Origin: Sorghum bicolor
Lineage: Eukaryota; Streptophyta; Magnoliopsida; Poales; Poaceae
Reading direction: 5' to 3'
DNA length: 64,000 bases
Assembly (NCBI RefSeq): GCF_000003195.3
Contig: NC_012870.2
Coordinates: forward strand, 46,450,618-46,514,617
A model generated the notes under the pieces. That model worked only from the letters and a program-made list of their open reading frames with translations. It had not been told where the DNA came from and made no database searches. Position 1 is the stretch's first letter. The number at the start of each line of letters is the position of its first letter. This document shows positions 10,368 through 22,520 of the stretch, piece after piece. Made by a program: the position numbers and the translations under genes.

Positions 10368-13300
10368 ATGGAAAACCAAAATTCTAAATCTATCCATGAA
10401 TCTGCAATCCCTTTAGCAACTGACCTTTTACCATGGGAATCATCACAGCCTATCCAAACATCCCAGTATAAGTTAAGTTCTAGGTTGATTGCCATGATTC
10501 AAAACCTATCTTTTTCGGGAAAGGAAGACGAAAACCCTTACCTTCATATTAGAGATTTTGAGCAAACATGTGATTGTCTTCGCATTGAAGGCATTTCTGA
10601 TAAGACTTTATGTTGGAAGCTTTTTCCTTTTCTTTAAGGGGAGAGGCTAGACAATGGTACAGTCAGAAGGTAAGTCAACAACAAGGTGAATGGGGAGTTT
10701 TACGAGCCAACTTTTGTCTAGATTTCTATTCCCTTGACCATATAGCCGACCTTAGACTCGAAGTCCTATCTTTTAAACAAAAAGATAATGAAACTTTGGG
10801 AAAATCCTGGAAACGTTTTTCTGATCTTTTAGAATCTGGTCCAAACCTTAATCTTGAAGACCCTGTTCTTTTATTTCACTTTTTTCGAGGTCTTCAAAAA
10901 AATCACAAACAAATGCTACACACAATGTCTAGAGGTTCTTTCTTTCGCATCCCTGCTGATGAAGCTAGAGTGATCCTAGATAGAATCCTAGAAGCTGAGA
11001 TGGATAATACCCTTCATGATGAAACCTACGAAGCCGAAGTAGACACTCTGCCAAATTCTTCATCTACTTTAGCTATCCCAAGTTCTGAGCCACAAGAGGA
11101 AGAAATTCCACCACCGGACTTCATGCTGGATATAGAATCCGATCTTTTTGCCGATTTTGGAAATATTTCAAACTACCATTCTATTGACAAACCCCAAAAC
11201 GGCCAGTTTAGCATTTATTTACCAAGTGAATATCAATTGAGAGAGCTTATCTCAGTAATGAGTAGCGAATGGTTGGAGGAATCAGAGCTTTCCTCTGATG
11301 TGATCCGTTTGGACACACCCTCTATAACTATACGCTGTGCTTATAATTCTGATCGATTTAATGCTCTCTATAATCCTATTGTGGGGATCAACATCATGTC
11401 TGAATCCTTTGCACTTAAACTATTTAAAAATCTTGTCTTAACCCCCACAACAAAGGTCTTAAAGGAATCTTCGGGACGATTGGTCCCCAGTCTTGGAATT
11501 ATTAATGTCCTACCTCTTACGGTAGAAGGCTCCATGGTTCATTTGAGCTTCTATATCTTTGATACATGGGACTTCGACCTGTTAATAGGACAACCTTTTA
11601 GAAGACTCCTTTATGAAGGTCATACTGGAAAGCTACACATTTCTTTTGGAAAAACTTTTAAATTCCCAATAATAATTTCACACTCCTTAAACAATAAGGC
11701 CGAGTCATATCTTTTGCCTGATCCTATGGAGGAAGTAAAGGCTGCATCCCTAGAGCTTTTAGATGAACCAGACTTAGAAGACGAAACTCCTTTCTTCACA
11801 GAAGAAGAAGACGAACCTTCCGAGCCTGAACCCTTAGATGAGTTTGCAGAAACACCTAGACCCCCCATAGAGCTTAAAACTTTACCACCCGGTCTTACCT
11901 ATGCTTTCCTAAACAATAATCCAGAGTTCCCTGTGATCATTAGCGATAAACTCACTCAGGATCAAACTCTGCGATTAATGACCATTCTTGAGAAACATCG
12001 CTCAGTATTCGGCTACTCACTTCAAGATCTTACAGGACTCAGTCCTATGATTTGTACCCATCGTATTCCAACAGATCCTTCTGTTACACCCTCTCGAGAA
12101 CCCCAATGTAGACTTAACAACACTATGAGAGAGGTAGTTTAAAAGGAAGTTATAAAGTTGCTGCATGCAGGGATTATATATCCTGTGCCGCACAGTGAGT
12201 GGGTGAGCCCAGTACAAGTTGGGACTAAAAAAGGAGGCATGACTGTTATTATAAATGAAAAGAACGAGCTAATTCCGCAACGCACCGTCACAGGATGGCG
12301 GATGTGCATAGACTATAGAGAACTAAACAAAGCCACGAGAAAGGATCACTTTCCTTTACCTTTTATAGATGAGATGCTAGAGCGGTTAGCAAACCATTCG
12401 TTCTTCTGTTTCTTAGATGGATATTCAGGGTATCATCAGATCCCGATCCATCCCGATGATCAAAGCAAAACCACTTTTACATGCCCGTATGGAACTTATG
12501 CTTACCGTAGAATGTCTTTTGGGTTATGTAATGCACCAGCTTCTTTTCAAAGATGCATGATGTCTATATTTTCTGATATGATTGAAGAGATTATGGAAGT
12601 TTTCATGGATGATTTCTCTGTTTATGGAAAAACTTTTGATAGTTGTCTTGAAAACTTAGACAAGGTTTTGCAAAGATGTGAAGAAAAGCACTTAATCCTT
12701 AATTGGGAAAAATGTCATTTTATGGTTAGGGAAGGAATAGTGCTGGGACACTTAGTGTCTGAAAGGGGTATTGAGGTAGACAAAGCAAAAATTGAAGTAA
12801 TTGAACAACTACCTCCACCTGTGAATATAAAAGGAATTCGAAGCTTTCTTGGCCATGCTGGTTTTTATCGTAGATTCATAAAAGATTTTTCATTTATTGC
12901 TAGACCACTTACTCTTTTGCTAGCCAAGGATGCTCCTTTCGAATTTGATGATGCATGTTTAACATCTTTCAATTTATTAAAGAAAGCACTCATCTCTGCA
13001 CCAATCATTCAACCCCCTGATTGGTCGTTGCCTTTTGAAATTATGTGTGATGCTAGTGATTATGCTGTGGGGGCAGTATTGGGACAAACTAAAAATAAAA
13101 AGAATCATGCAATTGCTTATGCCAGTAAAACTTTGACAGGAGCTCAACTTAATTATGCAACCACTGAAAAAGAGCTTCTGGCTGTTGTCTTTGCCATTGA
13201 TAAATTTAGATCTTATTTAGTTGGAGCTAAAATAATTGTTTACACTGATCATGCTGCACTAAAATATTTGCTCACTAAAAAAGATGCTAAACCTCGCCTG

Positions 13301-14746
13301 ATTAGATGGATCTTATTACTCCAAGAATTTGACTTAGAAATAAAAGATAAAAAGGGAGTAGAAAATTCTGTTACTGATCACTTGTCTAGAATGTATTTTA
13401 AGAGTCCACAGGAAACCCCCATCAATGATTCACTTCGGGACGACATGCTCTACGGGATTAACAGGTCTGACCCCTGGTATGCAGATATTGTTAATTTTAT
13501 GGTTTCAGGGTATGTACCACCAGGAGCAAACAAGAAGAAGCTTATTCAAGAAAGTCGTTCACATATATGGGATGAGCCATACCTCTTCCGAGTATGCTCT
13601 GATGGCTTACTCAGGAGATGTGTGACCACTGAGGAAGGATGGAAGATCATCGACAGATGTCATTCATCACCATATGGAGGTCACTATGGAGCATTCCGTA
13701 CACATTCAAAGATCTGGCAGTGTGGATTCTATTGGCCTACAATGTATGAAGACACAAGGCAATATATCAGAAGATGTGGGCCATGTCAAAGGCACAGAAA
13801 CATAAATACAAGGGATGCAATGCCACTCACCAACAACCTTCAGATTGATCTCTTTGATGTCTGGGGAATAGACTACATGGGTCCATTTCCTCCATCAAAG
13901 AAGTGTGAGTACATCTTGGTGGCAGTTGACTATGTCTCCAAGTGGGTAGAGGCATTACCTTGCAAGCATGCCGACAACGTCAGTTCAAAGAGGATGTTTG
14001 AAGAAATTATATTTCCAAGATTTGGAGTCCCCAGAGTAGTAATAAGTGATGGAGGAGCACACTTCATCGACAAACGCTTCAAGCAATATCTATCAAGACA
14101 TGGAATCCGTCACAACGTCGCTACCCCTTATCATCCTCAGACAAGTGGCCAAGCAGAGACTTCCAACAAACAAATCAAGAATATTCTTCAGAAGACAGTA
14201 AATGAAATGGGAACGGCGTGGAAAGACAAGTTACCTGATGCACTCTGGGCATACCGGACAGCATACAAGACCCCAATCGGAATGTCTCCATACCAATTGG
14301 TGTACGGGAAGACTTGCCACCTACCTGTTGAACTAGAATTCAAAGCACACTGGGCCATAAAGAGATGGAATATGGACCTAGATGTTGCTGGAGATTATAG
14401 AAGAATGCAACTATCAGAATTGGAAGAATATCACAATTCAATGATCTACAAAGAAAGAGTCAAAAGGTGGCATGACAAAAGAATCAAGAAGAAGGAGTTC
14501 ACACCCGGAGATAAGGTATTACTTTTTAATTCCAGGGTGAAGCTTTTCGGGCATGGAAAACTCCGGAGCAAATGGGAAGGACCATTCAAGGTAATCAATT
14601 CATCATCCCACGGAGCTATCACACTTCAAAATGACGAAGGTACGTTATTCAAGGTAAATGGTCAACGTCTTAAATTATTTTTAGAGCCCAATAAGGAATT
14701 TGAAGAAATAGACGTAGTCCATTTTTACCTTCCCATGGAGAATTAG
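10368..14746 (+). pseudogene. A1 gag-pol polyprotein (Athila-type), two lesions
   Basis: The start is the ATG at 10368 (MENQNSKS); earlier codons are leader. Domains in order: gag (about 10480-11030); aspartic protease region (about 11320-11640); reverse transcriptase with FMDDFSVYG (about 12600-12625); RNase H with [13 protein letters not shown] and [10 protein letters not shown]; integrase with zinc-binding HHCC region, [13 protein letters not shown] and HPQTSGQAE; and a C-terminal module ending at 14746. A one-base deletion near 10630 (relative to A3) shifts the frame in gag. An in-frame TAA at 12140-12142 (AAA in A3) stops translation before RT; the frame then stays open to the end. It is therefore nearly intact but inactive. 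No chromodomain is seen, as expected for Athila. There is no CCHC knuckle I can recognise. Confidence 0.88.
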
Positions 14747-14855
14747 AGCCCGACATTTTTGGTCTGATGGTTTTGGGTCATATATATATTTTTCTAAATA
14801 ATTCTGCATCTAGAAACGCGCTCGGAAAAGTGGGCCCACAGAGGGGCCAGAGAGA

Positions 14856-15039
14856 GGGCGGGCGCCCAGATCAAGTGGGCGGGCGCCCAGCTCCTGTTCC
14901 CCCTCGGTCCCGACTTTCTCTGTTATGGAAAATGCAATTATGGTAATTCGAATAATCCCTCGGATAGAAAGTTTCGCAAACACATCGACGGGAGAAACCT
15001 GAACAACCCATAGAGGCACCCTTTTGAGCCCTATATAAA
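14856..15039 (+). promoter_or_regulatory. Candidate internal promoter for the A1 third ORF
   Basis: Two GGGCGGGCGCCC boxes begin at 14856 and 14877 (21 bp apart). They are the reverse complement of the LTR boxes. CTATATAAAC at 15031-15040 lies about 140 bp before the ATG at 15176. A short leader with repeated GATTAGCTCTCCTT-like sequence follows. The same arrangement is present in A3 (50321-50502). The surrounding bases otherwise differ from the LTR, so this is the same module rather than a simple LTR copy. Confidence 0.6.
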
Positions 15040-15175
15040 CAGACCCTGACCTCAGTTTTCAATCACCAAGCCACCAAGCCTTCTCTCCTTCAATTAGAGC
15101 CTGATTAGCTCTCCTTAAATTAGAGCTTGATTAGCTCTCCTTCAATTAAAATTTTATTAGTTCCTTGTTGCTCCA

Positions 15176-15805
15176 ATGGCCGAGAAGTACCACGATGATT
15201 GGGAAGTCGTCCCCTTCAACCTCAACATGGAGCCTGTGGAAGACCCCGATGCCCGTGCTCTCGTCCCGGCCAACACAGAGCGTCAGCTAGAAGCCATGCC
15301 ATTACGCCAACGCAGCTCCACCCAATCTTACCATGCTCAACCAATTCTCACCGCACCGCCACAACCCCTACTCCTCAAAGGATCATCATCCAAGACGAAG
15401 ACCACTATCAAGGTGCCAACCGGCACAAGGATCCTTCCACCTAGACCCAATGAGAGGGTCGTTGGAGTCAAGACCAACCGGAGCGGCGAAATCAGCAGCG
15501 TACGCTACACTACAGAGGAGGAAAGGCCTTACTTTGAAGGGATTAGAGCATCCAAAGTCCGTTTCATCCCTCCAAAGGCAGCCCCGAAGCATGCTCTCAA
15601 CGCTTTTGAAACACCTCCCAAGCGTCGCAAGACTATAATGGATATTGATGAGGAAGTTCGCAGGCTAGATAGAGTTATCATAGACCTCCAGTCCTCGATT
15701 AATTCCCTCACTAGGCAGCTCTCTAACCACAACACCATTATACTAGGCCTTAGGCAGGATCTTGCCAGTGCCAACAAAAAGATCAAGGAATTAGAGCGCC
15801 GCTAA
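15176..15805 (+). CDS. Third ORF of A1, 209 aa, coiled-coil protein of unknown function
   Basis: A complete ATG-to-TAA frame downstream of pol, in the slot where Athila elements may carry an env-like gene. It has no signal peptide or membrane segment, so nothing supports an envelope role. The N-terminal 60 residues are polar; a basic PPKRRK motif at about 146-151 could be a nuclear localisation signal; residues about 153-209 form a heptad-like coiled coil ending KELERR. The A3 copy (49578-50207) has the same 630-bp length with no indel. Between them I count about 17 synonymous and 7 missense differences plus one nonsense codon in A3, which argues for past protein-level selection. It probably has its own transcript from the promoter at 14856-15039. 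Poly(A)-like AATAAA motifs follow near 15904 and 15921. Function unknown. Confidence 0.75.
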   Translation: MAEKYHDDWEVVPFNLNMEPVEDPDARALVPANTERQLEAMPLRQRSSTQSYHAQPILTAPPQPLLLKGSSSKTKTTIKVPTGTRILPPRPNERVVGVKTNRSGEISSVRYTTEEERPYFEGIRASKVRFIPPKAAPKHALNAFETPPKRRKTIMDIDEEVRRLDRVIIDLQSSINSLTRQLSNHNTIILGLRQDLASANKKIKELERR

Positions 15806-17078
15806 GTTATCTAGATTAGACCTTGAGGCAATGCATCTTAGTTATCTATTTTTAAATTCGGTTTAGGTTTGCAATTATCATCAGTTTGCTACCAGTCTTT
15901 TGTAATAAATGCCTCAAGATCAATAAAGAGTATTATTATTATTATTATGTCTTGTGTGTCTCTACTTTATTTTTGTGCAAGAAGGCAGAAAACAAGTATG
16001 GGGGAGATCCCTCAACATGCTAAACACACTCCGACTACACCATTCCACGATTCAGGTACACACTCTGCACACTTTACTTTACACATATCTTTGATTATGC
16101 AGATTACTGTTTCCGACATGATAAGAGAAAAAGATTAAAATATTTCTAATCATGATTAATCTCAATTTATGATATTTCCTGAAAATTTGCAATTATTATA
16201 AAATCATTTTAAAACCCTGTGTTACTTAAGTCAATATGGAATATGTGATGGTAGAGTATGAGTTTCTTATTCTTGATATCATTGTTGCTTGGAGAATTTA
16301 TTTCAAAATATTCAAATTTCTAGCTACCATCCTCAGTGTTTCATATGCCTGATAAAACTGAAAATATTAATTATGATTATAAAAGCTATCTGCTCTGTAT
16401 TGAGTTTGTTCAAAATGAGTTAGACCCTTGTTGAGAGATTTATCATGCTCCCAAGATCAAGACATTATTTCAGAAAGATTCACTCTTCCGAAGTATTATT
16501 GCATTAGAGGCATGGGCTATGCAAAAATAGAAATATTTCGAGGAAATAAAAAGGAGCAAGTGCTCGACAACCTCGCAGAAAAAATGGACAAGTGTCCGGC
16601 AGTAGAATTAGGGGTACCTCGGTATCCACTTAAAAAAAATGATGATAGCCCATGGTCCCTCTAATAAGCAATATGCCAGCAAGAGTTGACAAAGATTTTA
16701 ATTTCCAAAGTCTTTGATCTAAGAGTATGACATTCCCCTCCTCGGATCCCATTTTGATCAGGCAATAAATGCAAAGTAAGTATGCTTGAGAATTTTTTTC
16801 AAAATAAAACAGCCTCAGTAAGATATATATAAAAGATAATGAGTGATCTGAGAGAACCTATGAGGATAAAAAGGTATGCTAACTTACTTTCAAAAATATA
16901 CAAAAACTCCAAGTGACAGGATTGAGAAGAAAGGATATTTACTCTTGATCATAAACTTCCCTGACTGTGGTACACAGTGGATTTTTAACACCCTGCAATT
17001 ATAAAGAGAATGTTTTAAATGATTACCCCAGATATTGTTCTTAACCATCCTTTTCTCGAGGACGAGTAAAAGCCTAAG
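15806..17078 (+). other. A1 3' noncoding region
   Basis: An AT-rich stretch between the third ORF and the T2 insertion. It contains two AATAAA motifs (near 15904 and 15921), a short TTA repeat, and a 78-codon open frame at 16428-16664. The A3 counterpart of that frame is recognisable but has an in-frame stop and a length change at its end, so I do not call it a gene. The last bases, CTAAG (17074-17078), are the left target copy of T2. Confidence 0.6.
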
Positions 17079-17769
17079 TGTAACACTCCTAGTGTTAGCT
17101 TGCATGTTAACCCTGAGCATTGCATCAACATAAGCATCATCATGCTCATTCATAAGGATCTATCATGATCACATGTCATCTTATGTATACCATGTATGAT
17201 TGAATTGCTTGTGTGACTTGAATTGAGTGACTATAAGGGGTAACCAATACAAACCAGTGTACATTGTCTTCCAAAATACTTCAATCATGTTTAGAATATC
17301 ATTTGGAGCAAAGTTCATGTTGAAGGTTTTTGCCAAAAATGCCCCTAGGTTAAGGTTAAACCTAGAATGGCTTAATTGACCTCCTAGACCTCTTTTCAAA
17401 GATGTTTTATGAAACTGGTGTTAGAGATCTTGCATGTCTTTGGCACCTGAAGCAAAGTTGTAGAGAATTTTATAAGCTACAAAAGTTATGTTGATGACTT
17501 TTTATGAAAAAGCTTGGAACACATTCAAAAATTGCTCACAAGCCAAAAATTAGGGCTGATTTCATACTTAGCCAAATTTGGCTAAGTATTGGATCGTGCA
17601 GTTTCGACCAAGGGTTGTTTGGAGCCTTGTAGTTTGAAATCCAGACCCAGTTAGACTTTGATCTTGTAACCAAAGTTGTAGAACTCGTGTAGCTCTGTCC
17701 AAAGGAACAAGTTTGAGCCAAAACCACCGATTGAGCTGAGAGTAAAACGTTGACGAAGTTCGAGTTTCA

Positions 17770-18520
17770 GTCACTGTTGGCGGCGACTGAATCACGCGAT
17801 TCAGTTTCATCAGAAACCGCCCGCCGCCGCGTGTCCGGCCAGGTGTCGGCCGTACGCCGTCGACGACCCCGCCTGTCAGCTCCCACGGCGTCTCCAAGTC
17901 GCCACGCACCGAGTGGACGCCCCAGAAGCGCTCTCCACTCGCTCAGCGCAGCACATTTCGCTCCGCCTTCGTCCACGGCGAGCTCCGCCGCGCTTCGGCG
18001 AGCTCCTCCGGCCGTTCCACCGCGTCTCCGTCCAAGCCAGTCCGTCCGGAGCTCTGCCTTGACGTCCTCTACCTCAACGTCCACTCCATTCCCTTAGCCG
18101 AGCACCGGTGAGGTCACATTGTCATCTCCGTCGCGAGCTTCACCTCGCCGGAGTTCACAGAGATCACCGGCAACGTGGCCAGACCTCTCTGGTTCACCTC
18201 TGGCCGTGATTCTTCTTCCTATAGCTTCGCCTTGAGCTGCTCTTGCTCGTCCGCAACCTCTACCGCGTCGCCATTGCCTGGATCCGCCGGCGTATCGCCG
18301 CGCAGCGCCGCCGCTCCGCCATTCCCGACGGCGAGCACCTTAGGGTCCAGTAGAGCGTGCGCAAAGTAGGTCAATAGAGTCGCCTTGATGAGAGGAACAC
18401 GTAGGTGCCCTTGGATCCGGCCGAGACCTCACCGTCGTCGAGCTTCACCGGCGACGAGCATCTCCCCTGTCCCCGTCTCGCTGACGCGTGGGTCCCGGAT
18501 GTCAATCTCTCTGTGTCTCT
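17770..18520 (+). promoter_or_regulatory. GC-rich, gene-leader-like block inside T2 LTR A
   Basis: A CpG-rich block of about 750 bp in an AT-rich LTR, with Ser/Pro/Arg-rich open frames on both strands (for example 17750-18097 plus and 17767-18084 minus), so coding is not indicated. LTR B has the same block at about 28940-29690 and T1 an analogous one. It may be the LTR promoter/leader or captured host sequence. Confidence 0.4.
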
Positions 18521-19912
18521 CTCTGGTTCACTGTTGTGCAGAGCCAAAGCTGTTTTTGTAAAATTCATATCTGGAGTTTTAGAGATCCAAATGTGGTGCT
18601 TCCAATTTTGTTAGGTTCCAGCATAAGTCTAGTTTTTAATAAAAATATGAAACATGCCATGTTTTTGCAGAAATAAATAGATATAAATTAATCTTGGTTT
18701 TTCAGTGGGTAATTTTATCTTGAGATCTAGTGATCTGCTGGCCATGCAAATTTAGGGAGTTGTTACTTTTGTTATGAATAGGCCCTGATAAATTTTTCAT
18801 GATTTGTGGAAGCCTGGTTAAAAAGTTAAAATTTATCCTTGCTTAAATAGGAGAATCTTGTGGTATTTTTAGTAATTAAGTTATAACTCCTTTTATGGTG
18901 AAACTTGCTGAGTGTTGTACTTATGAGTAGACAAAGCTAGGAAAAATCTGAAATCTGTTGTTTGACACTTTTTGATAGGGTTTTACATTTATGCCTTGCA
19001 TGCCTTTACTAGCTTGTGATTTTCATACCTCACAATGTGTACATGCAAATGTTCTGAAATGTTTACAGTGATCTTATGTTAGCATAAGTAGCTTTCTGTA
19101 ATTTTCTTAGGATTTTTGGAACACTTGGAGTATATGTTCATTAAATCACCTTGATAATTAAATAAATGGAAAAGGTGATGATAGAAATAGTTTTAGATCT
19201 TGCCATGATGTTTTCTGGTGTTCCTTAGATATGTTACATCTGTTGGTGCAATTGGTTATTCCCTGTGATACATTCTCAATATGTGCAAAATATTATTTTA
19301 GCTATTTATGTCTTTCCTAGAGCATTTTTGTACAGCTGATAGCAAATGATTAAGAACTACTTGAAGATTATGTTTGCTGGGAAACTTGTCTATAACAAAC
19401 TTGTAGCTAACTTACCAATCTACTTCGTGTCCAAATTTCATGGCAATTGGTTGAGTAGTTTAAAAGTTAGGCATAATTCAAGTAGCTGCTACGAAGTGCT
19501 TGCTCTCTGGAATTTCCAGAGCAGCCAGCCAACTTTGTATGTTTTAGCATATTTCGGTTGGGAATCATGCTGGGATGTCTAAAAGTAAATTGTAGACAAT
19601 TTGTTAAGCTTTCCAGAAAGTGCTTACTTGCTTAATTTGGTTAAGTGATACTTGAGTTATAGCTGAAACTTGTGACTGGTTGGTTTGTCTACTAAACCAG
19701 TGACTGGGTAAGAGTAGCTAGGACTTGTTTAACTTGTCTATTTAGTCTCTCTACCAGAAAAGAAGTACGCATTTACTTGTTATTCCATGACTCACTTATT
19801 CTTATAAGTTTATGCTCATGTTATACCTTGTTTATGTCCCTTTGGCTCATCATCATGACATCATACATCATATGTACATCCCCCATATTCATCTCCTTGT
19901 CATGCATCCATA

Positions 19913-20137
19913 GGTGTACCCAAAGGAGTGACGGTGCTGGAGTTCGAGCTGCCGGAGCCGGAAGGACAGCAAGGGGAGCCACCTCAAGGAGCTGAGGAGG
20001 AGGAGGATTTGCCGGAGTGCCCTGACCATCGTCCCTCTACCTACGTTGAAGGCAAGCCCCGGAGCATTATAAGTCTCCTACTATTTTATTATCATAATCA
20101 GCTACCAAATAACTATGGTTATATATTGTTGCATTAA
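19913..20137 (+). other. LTR-embedded short reading frame with conserved ECPDHxPST motif (LTR A)
   Basis: An open stretch begins after CATCCATAG, a plausible 3' splice site. It runs through an acidic Glu/Pro/Gln-rich part, the motif ECPDHRPSTYVEGKPRSI, and a hydrophobic tail, to a TAA at 20135-20137. There is no good ATG, so if translated it is probably a spliced exon. The T1 LTR has the same motif with mostly synonymous or conservative changes. Function unknown. Confidence 0.45.
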
Positions 20138-21587
20138 GTGGTAGGCATTGATATGACACCCTTGCTGCATAATGACTACCTTGTCCACCTTAAACATTAC
20201 CAAAGTAGGTCCAGGATCGAAGTAATGCTTAGCCATGCTTAGCTCGGTAGAAGCCGGGTGATTTCCTGTCACCTGCGAGAGTTAGGTGGATGATGATCAC
20301 GGTTGGCTATATTTGCTATCGTGGAATGAACCTGAAGCTAATAATGAACTTGAGACCGGGCGGGAGGGCGATAGTGCAGCAAGAAGGCATGGAGGTCTTG
20401 GGTGTGAATCTATCCCCGTCTGTGTCGTTTAAGGACCGAATCGCTGTACGTCCCCGTGTCATGTTGAACGCATGCCTATCACTTAGTTGGCCGGATAAGT
20501 CGTTCCGACCGCGAAGCCTACGATTGCAACTCAGGCCGGATACCCCGTTCTGTATGAGTGCGCACCCCGGTTGGTAGTAAGGATGTGCGGGGAGTCAATG
20601 GCGTAAGCCCAGGTGTCAGGTTAGAGTCCTGCCCTGGCAGATTGGCGGTCCTTGGGGGTGCGGCGCTGGACGGACCCGCGACTTGGTCCGGAGTTGTGCT
20701 AAAGGTGATCCGAGCTGCCGTCATGAAGTATGCTTGGGTGAGTGCTAGGAATACCCCTCCAGCTGGATAGGAATCGATTTGAATCGCCGTCTCTCCCGGA
20801 TAGTGAGAACTTGACTTGGGCAGCGGCAACGTAGAACTCACTAAATAAACTTAATGGTTATGATGAGAATGATGATGGCTATGTGATAATCCGGATATGG
20901 TTATTATTGTAATGCTTAAAGACTCAAGTGTATGCTTAGAACAAGTGCTAATCTAGTGGATAGTTGCTAAGTAATAAACTTGCTGCTGAAATTTGATAAA
21001 TGAGTTACTTATAACAAAGGCTTTTATGCAAAAGATGAGTCAAACTAGTCCACAAAGATCAGCCTTGCATACTCCTTGGTGTCACTTTATTTCTGGTTTA
21101 TGACGGGTAAGTCTAGCTGAGTACATTCTAGTACTCAGGGTTTTATTTACCCCTGTTGCAGATGATGTCGTCTATCACGGCTATTGCGCTAACTGTCATC
21201 ACCCAGCCGCGGATGATGAGTAGATCATGGGCGTGATCACTTCTTTACCTCCGGTTATGCTTTTGTTGGGACTTGACCATGGAACTGGCATGTATTATGA
21301 ACTAAGTTGGTGTTGTTTCAAAACTACTTTGTTTCCGCTACTGCTTTGGTTTGTAATAACCTCCTTTAAACTCTGATGTGATGTAAAACTATGTTCTGAG
21401 ATGAATGTTGTAATCTGTGATGGTGATGCTTGATCATGTACGATCTTGGTTGTATGTTGGTTGAATCGAGGTCTTTTGAGATTTCGTCGGACTACCGGAT
21501 TTATATGGGTTCAAGTCCATTGGCTTGACTACTCCCGTGGTCGCTAATTCACTTGAATTCTTATAAATTGGGCGGTTCTGTTACAGC

Positions 21588-21599
21588 TGGCATCAGAGC
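21588..21599 (+). other. Primer-binding site of T2
   Basis: TGGCATCAGAGC begins two bases after LTR A; it resembles the plant initiator tRNA-Met type (TGGTATCAGAGC) with one change. It is repeated after LTR B at 32755-32766. Confidence 0.7.
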
Positions 21600-22520
21600 A
21601 AGATTAAGCATTTAACCATCATAGATGTATTTAAAAACAAATGAATTTGGTTTTCCTAAGCTAATTTGGCAAAATTAGGCTATATGTAGGGCTGTTTTAA
21701 AAATGTTTTGTTAACTTATACCATGCCAGTGGTCATACCCTTTATGCCCATATAAGGACTCCTAGGTGGCTTAATATTACTAACATGGGGGTTTTTTCTT
21801 TTCGTCGTCCATATGGCGTGCAATTATATGGATACCGCTTGCTTAAGTGGTAATGAATGGATCACATACCTCTACGCCATGGTAAGCATTGTTTGTTTTC
21901 TTTCGTCGTCCATACGGCGTGAAATTGTATGGATGCCACTTGCTTGAGTGGTAATGTATGGATCTATATGCCTCTACGCTACGGTAAGTGTGAGCTGTGA
22001 GAGCATGACCGTCCAACCGTCGGTCTAGGGGAGTGTTAGCAGTGGTTACTGGAATATTTACATGTTTCACACATGTATATATGAAGGTACTTAATTGTGG
22101 GTAGTAGGTGCAGCCATGTGTACATATTTGGTGTACATGTGGGTGTATCCCGATTGGGTAGTGTGCTGCGGTATATGTTCGGGAATATATACCGGAGTAC
22201 CTAGCTTGATGGATTGTTGCTTAGATTTACATTTCTGCACTTATACTACTGTGGGGTTGGGCTGAAATGAAATCTTCTGCAGGTACACTAACAACGAAAC
22301 GTTTAGACCGTGTAGATGCGTATAAAGAGTGCACGTATGTATGCCACCGACTATACCGTTAGAATTTTGTTCTAAGTTTGGAAAGGACGTATGGAACGTG
22401 CATGCATCATGAATCATTCATACATTCTTTATGCAATACTTGGGTATCTAATTTTGAAAATATGATTCTTTATCTCTCCTTGTAATTAATCTCCCTTACT
22501 CAAATGTGGTCTTTCTACAG

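Larger units (their letters stand above)
17079..21585 (+). repeat. LTR A of T2 (4507 bp)
   Basis: Starts TGTAACACTCCTAG and ends GGTTCTGTTACA. In order it holds a leading part with short low-complexity stretches, a GC-rich block (about 17770-18520), a long AT-rich part, the conserved short peptide (19913-20137) and a second moderately GC-rich part (about 20340-20840). It differs from LTR B at roughly 35 sites by eye (about 0.8%). I see no other defensible gene. Confidence 0.93.

Noticed and set aside
12017..12217. 66-aa minus-strand frame opposite A1 pol, repeated in A3 (53149-53349)
   Set aside because: Shadow frame of conserved RT coding sequence; similarity between copies follows from pol homology.
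15176..15805. Third ORF as an env-like gene
   Set aside because: It occupies the Athila env position, but there is no signal peptide, transmembrane segment or glycosylation-rich ectodomain.
16428..16664. 78-aa frame in the A1 3' noncoding region
   Set aside because: The A3 counterpart has an in-frame stop and an altered end, so conservation as protein is not shown; kept only as a note in the noncoding region.
17767..18097. Overlapping 105-115 aa open frames on both strands in T2 LTR A (also in LTR B)
   Set aside because: Both frames arise from a GC-rich, stop-poor block; opposite-strand frames are equally open and composition is Ser/Pro/Arg-biased, as expected by chance.
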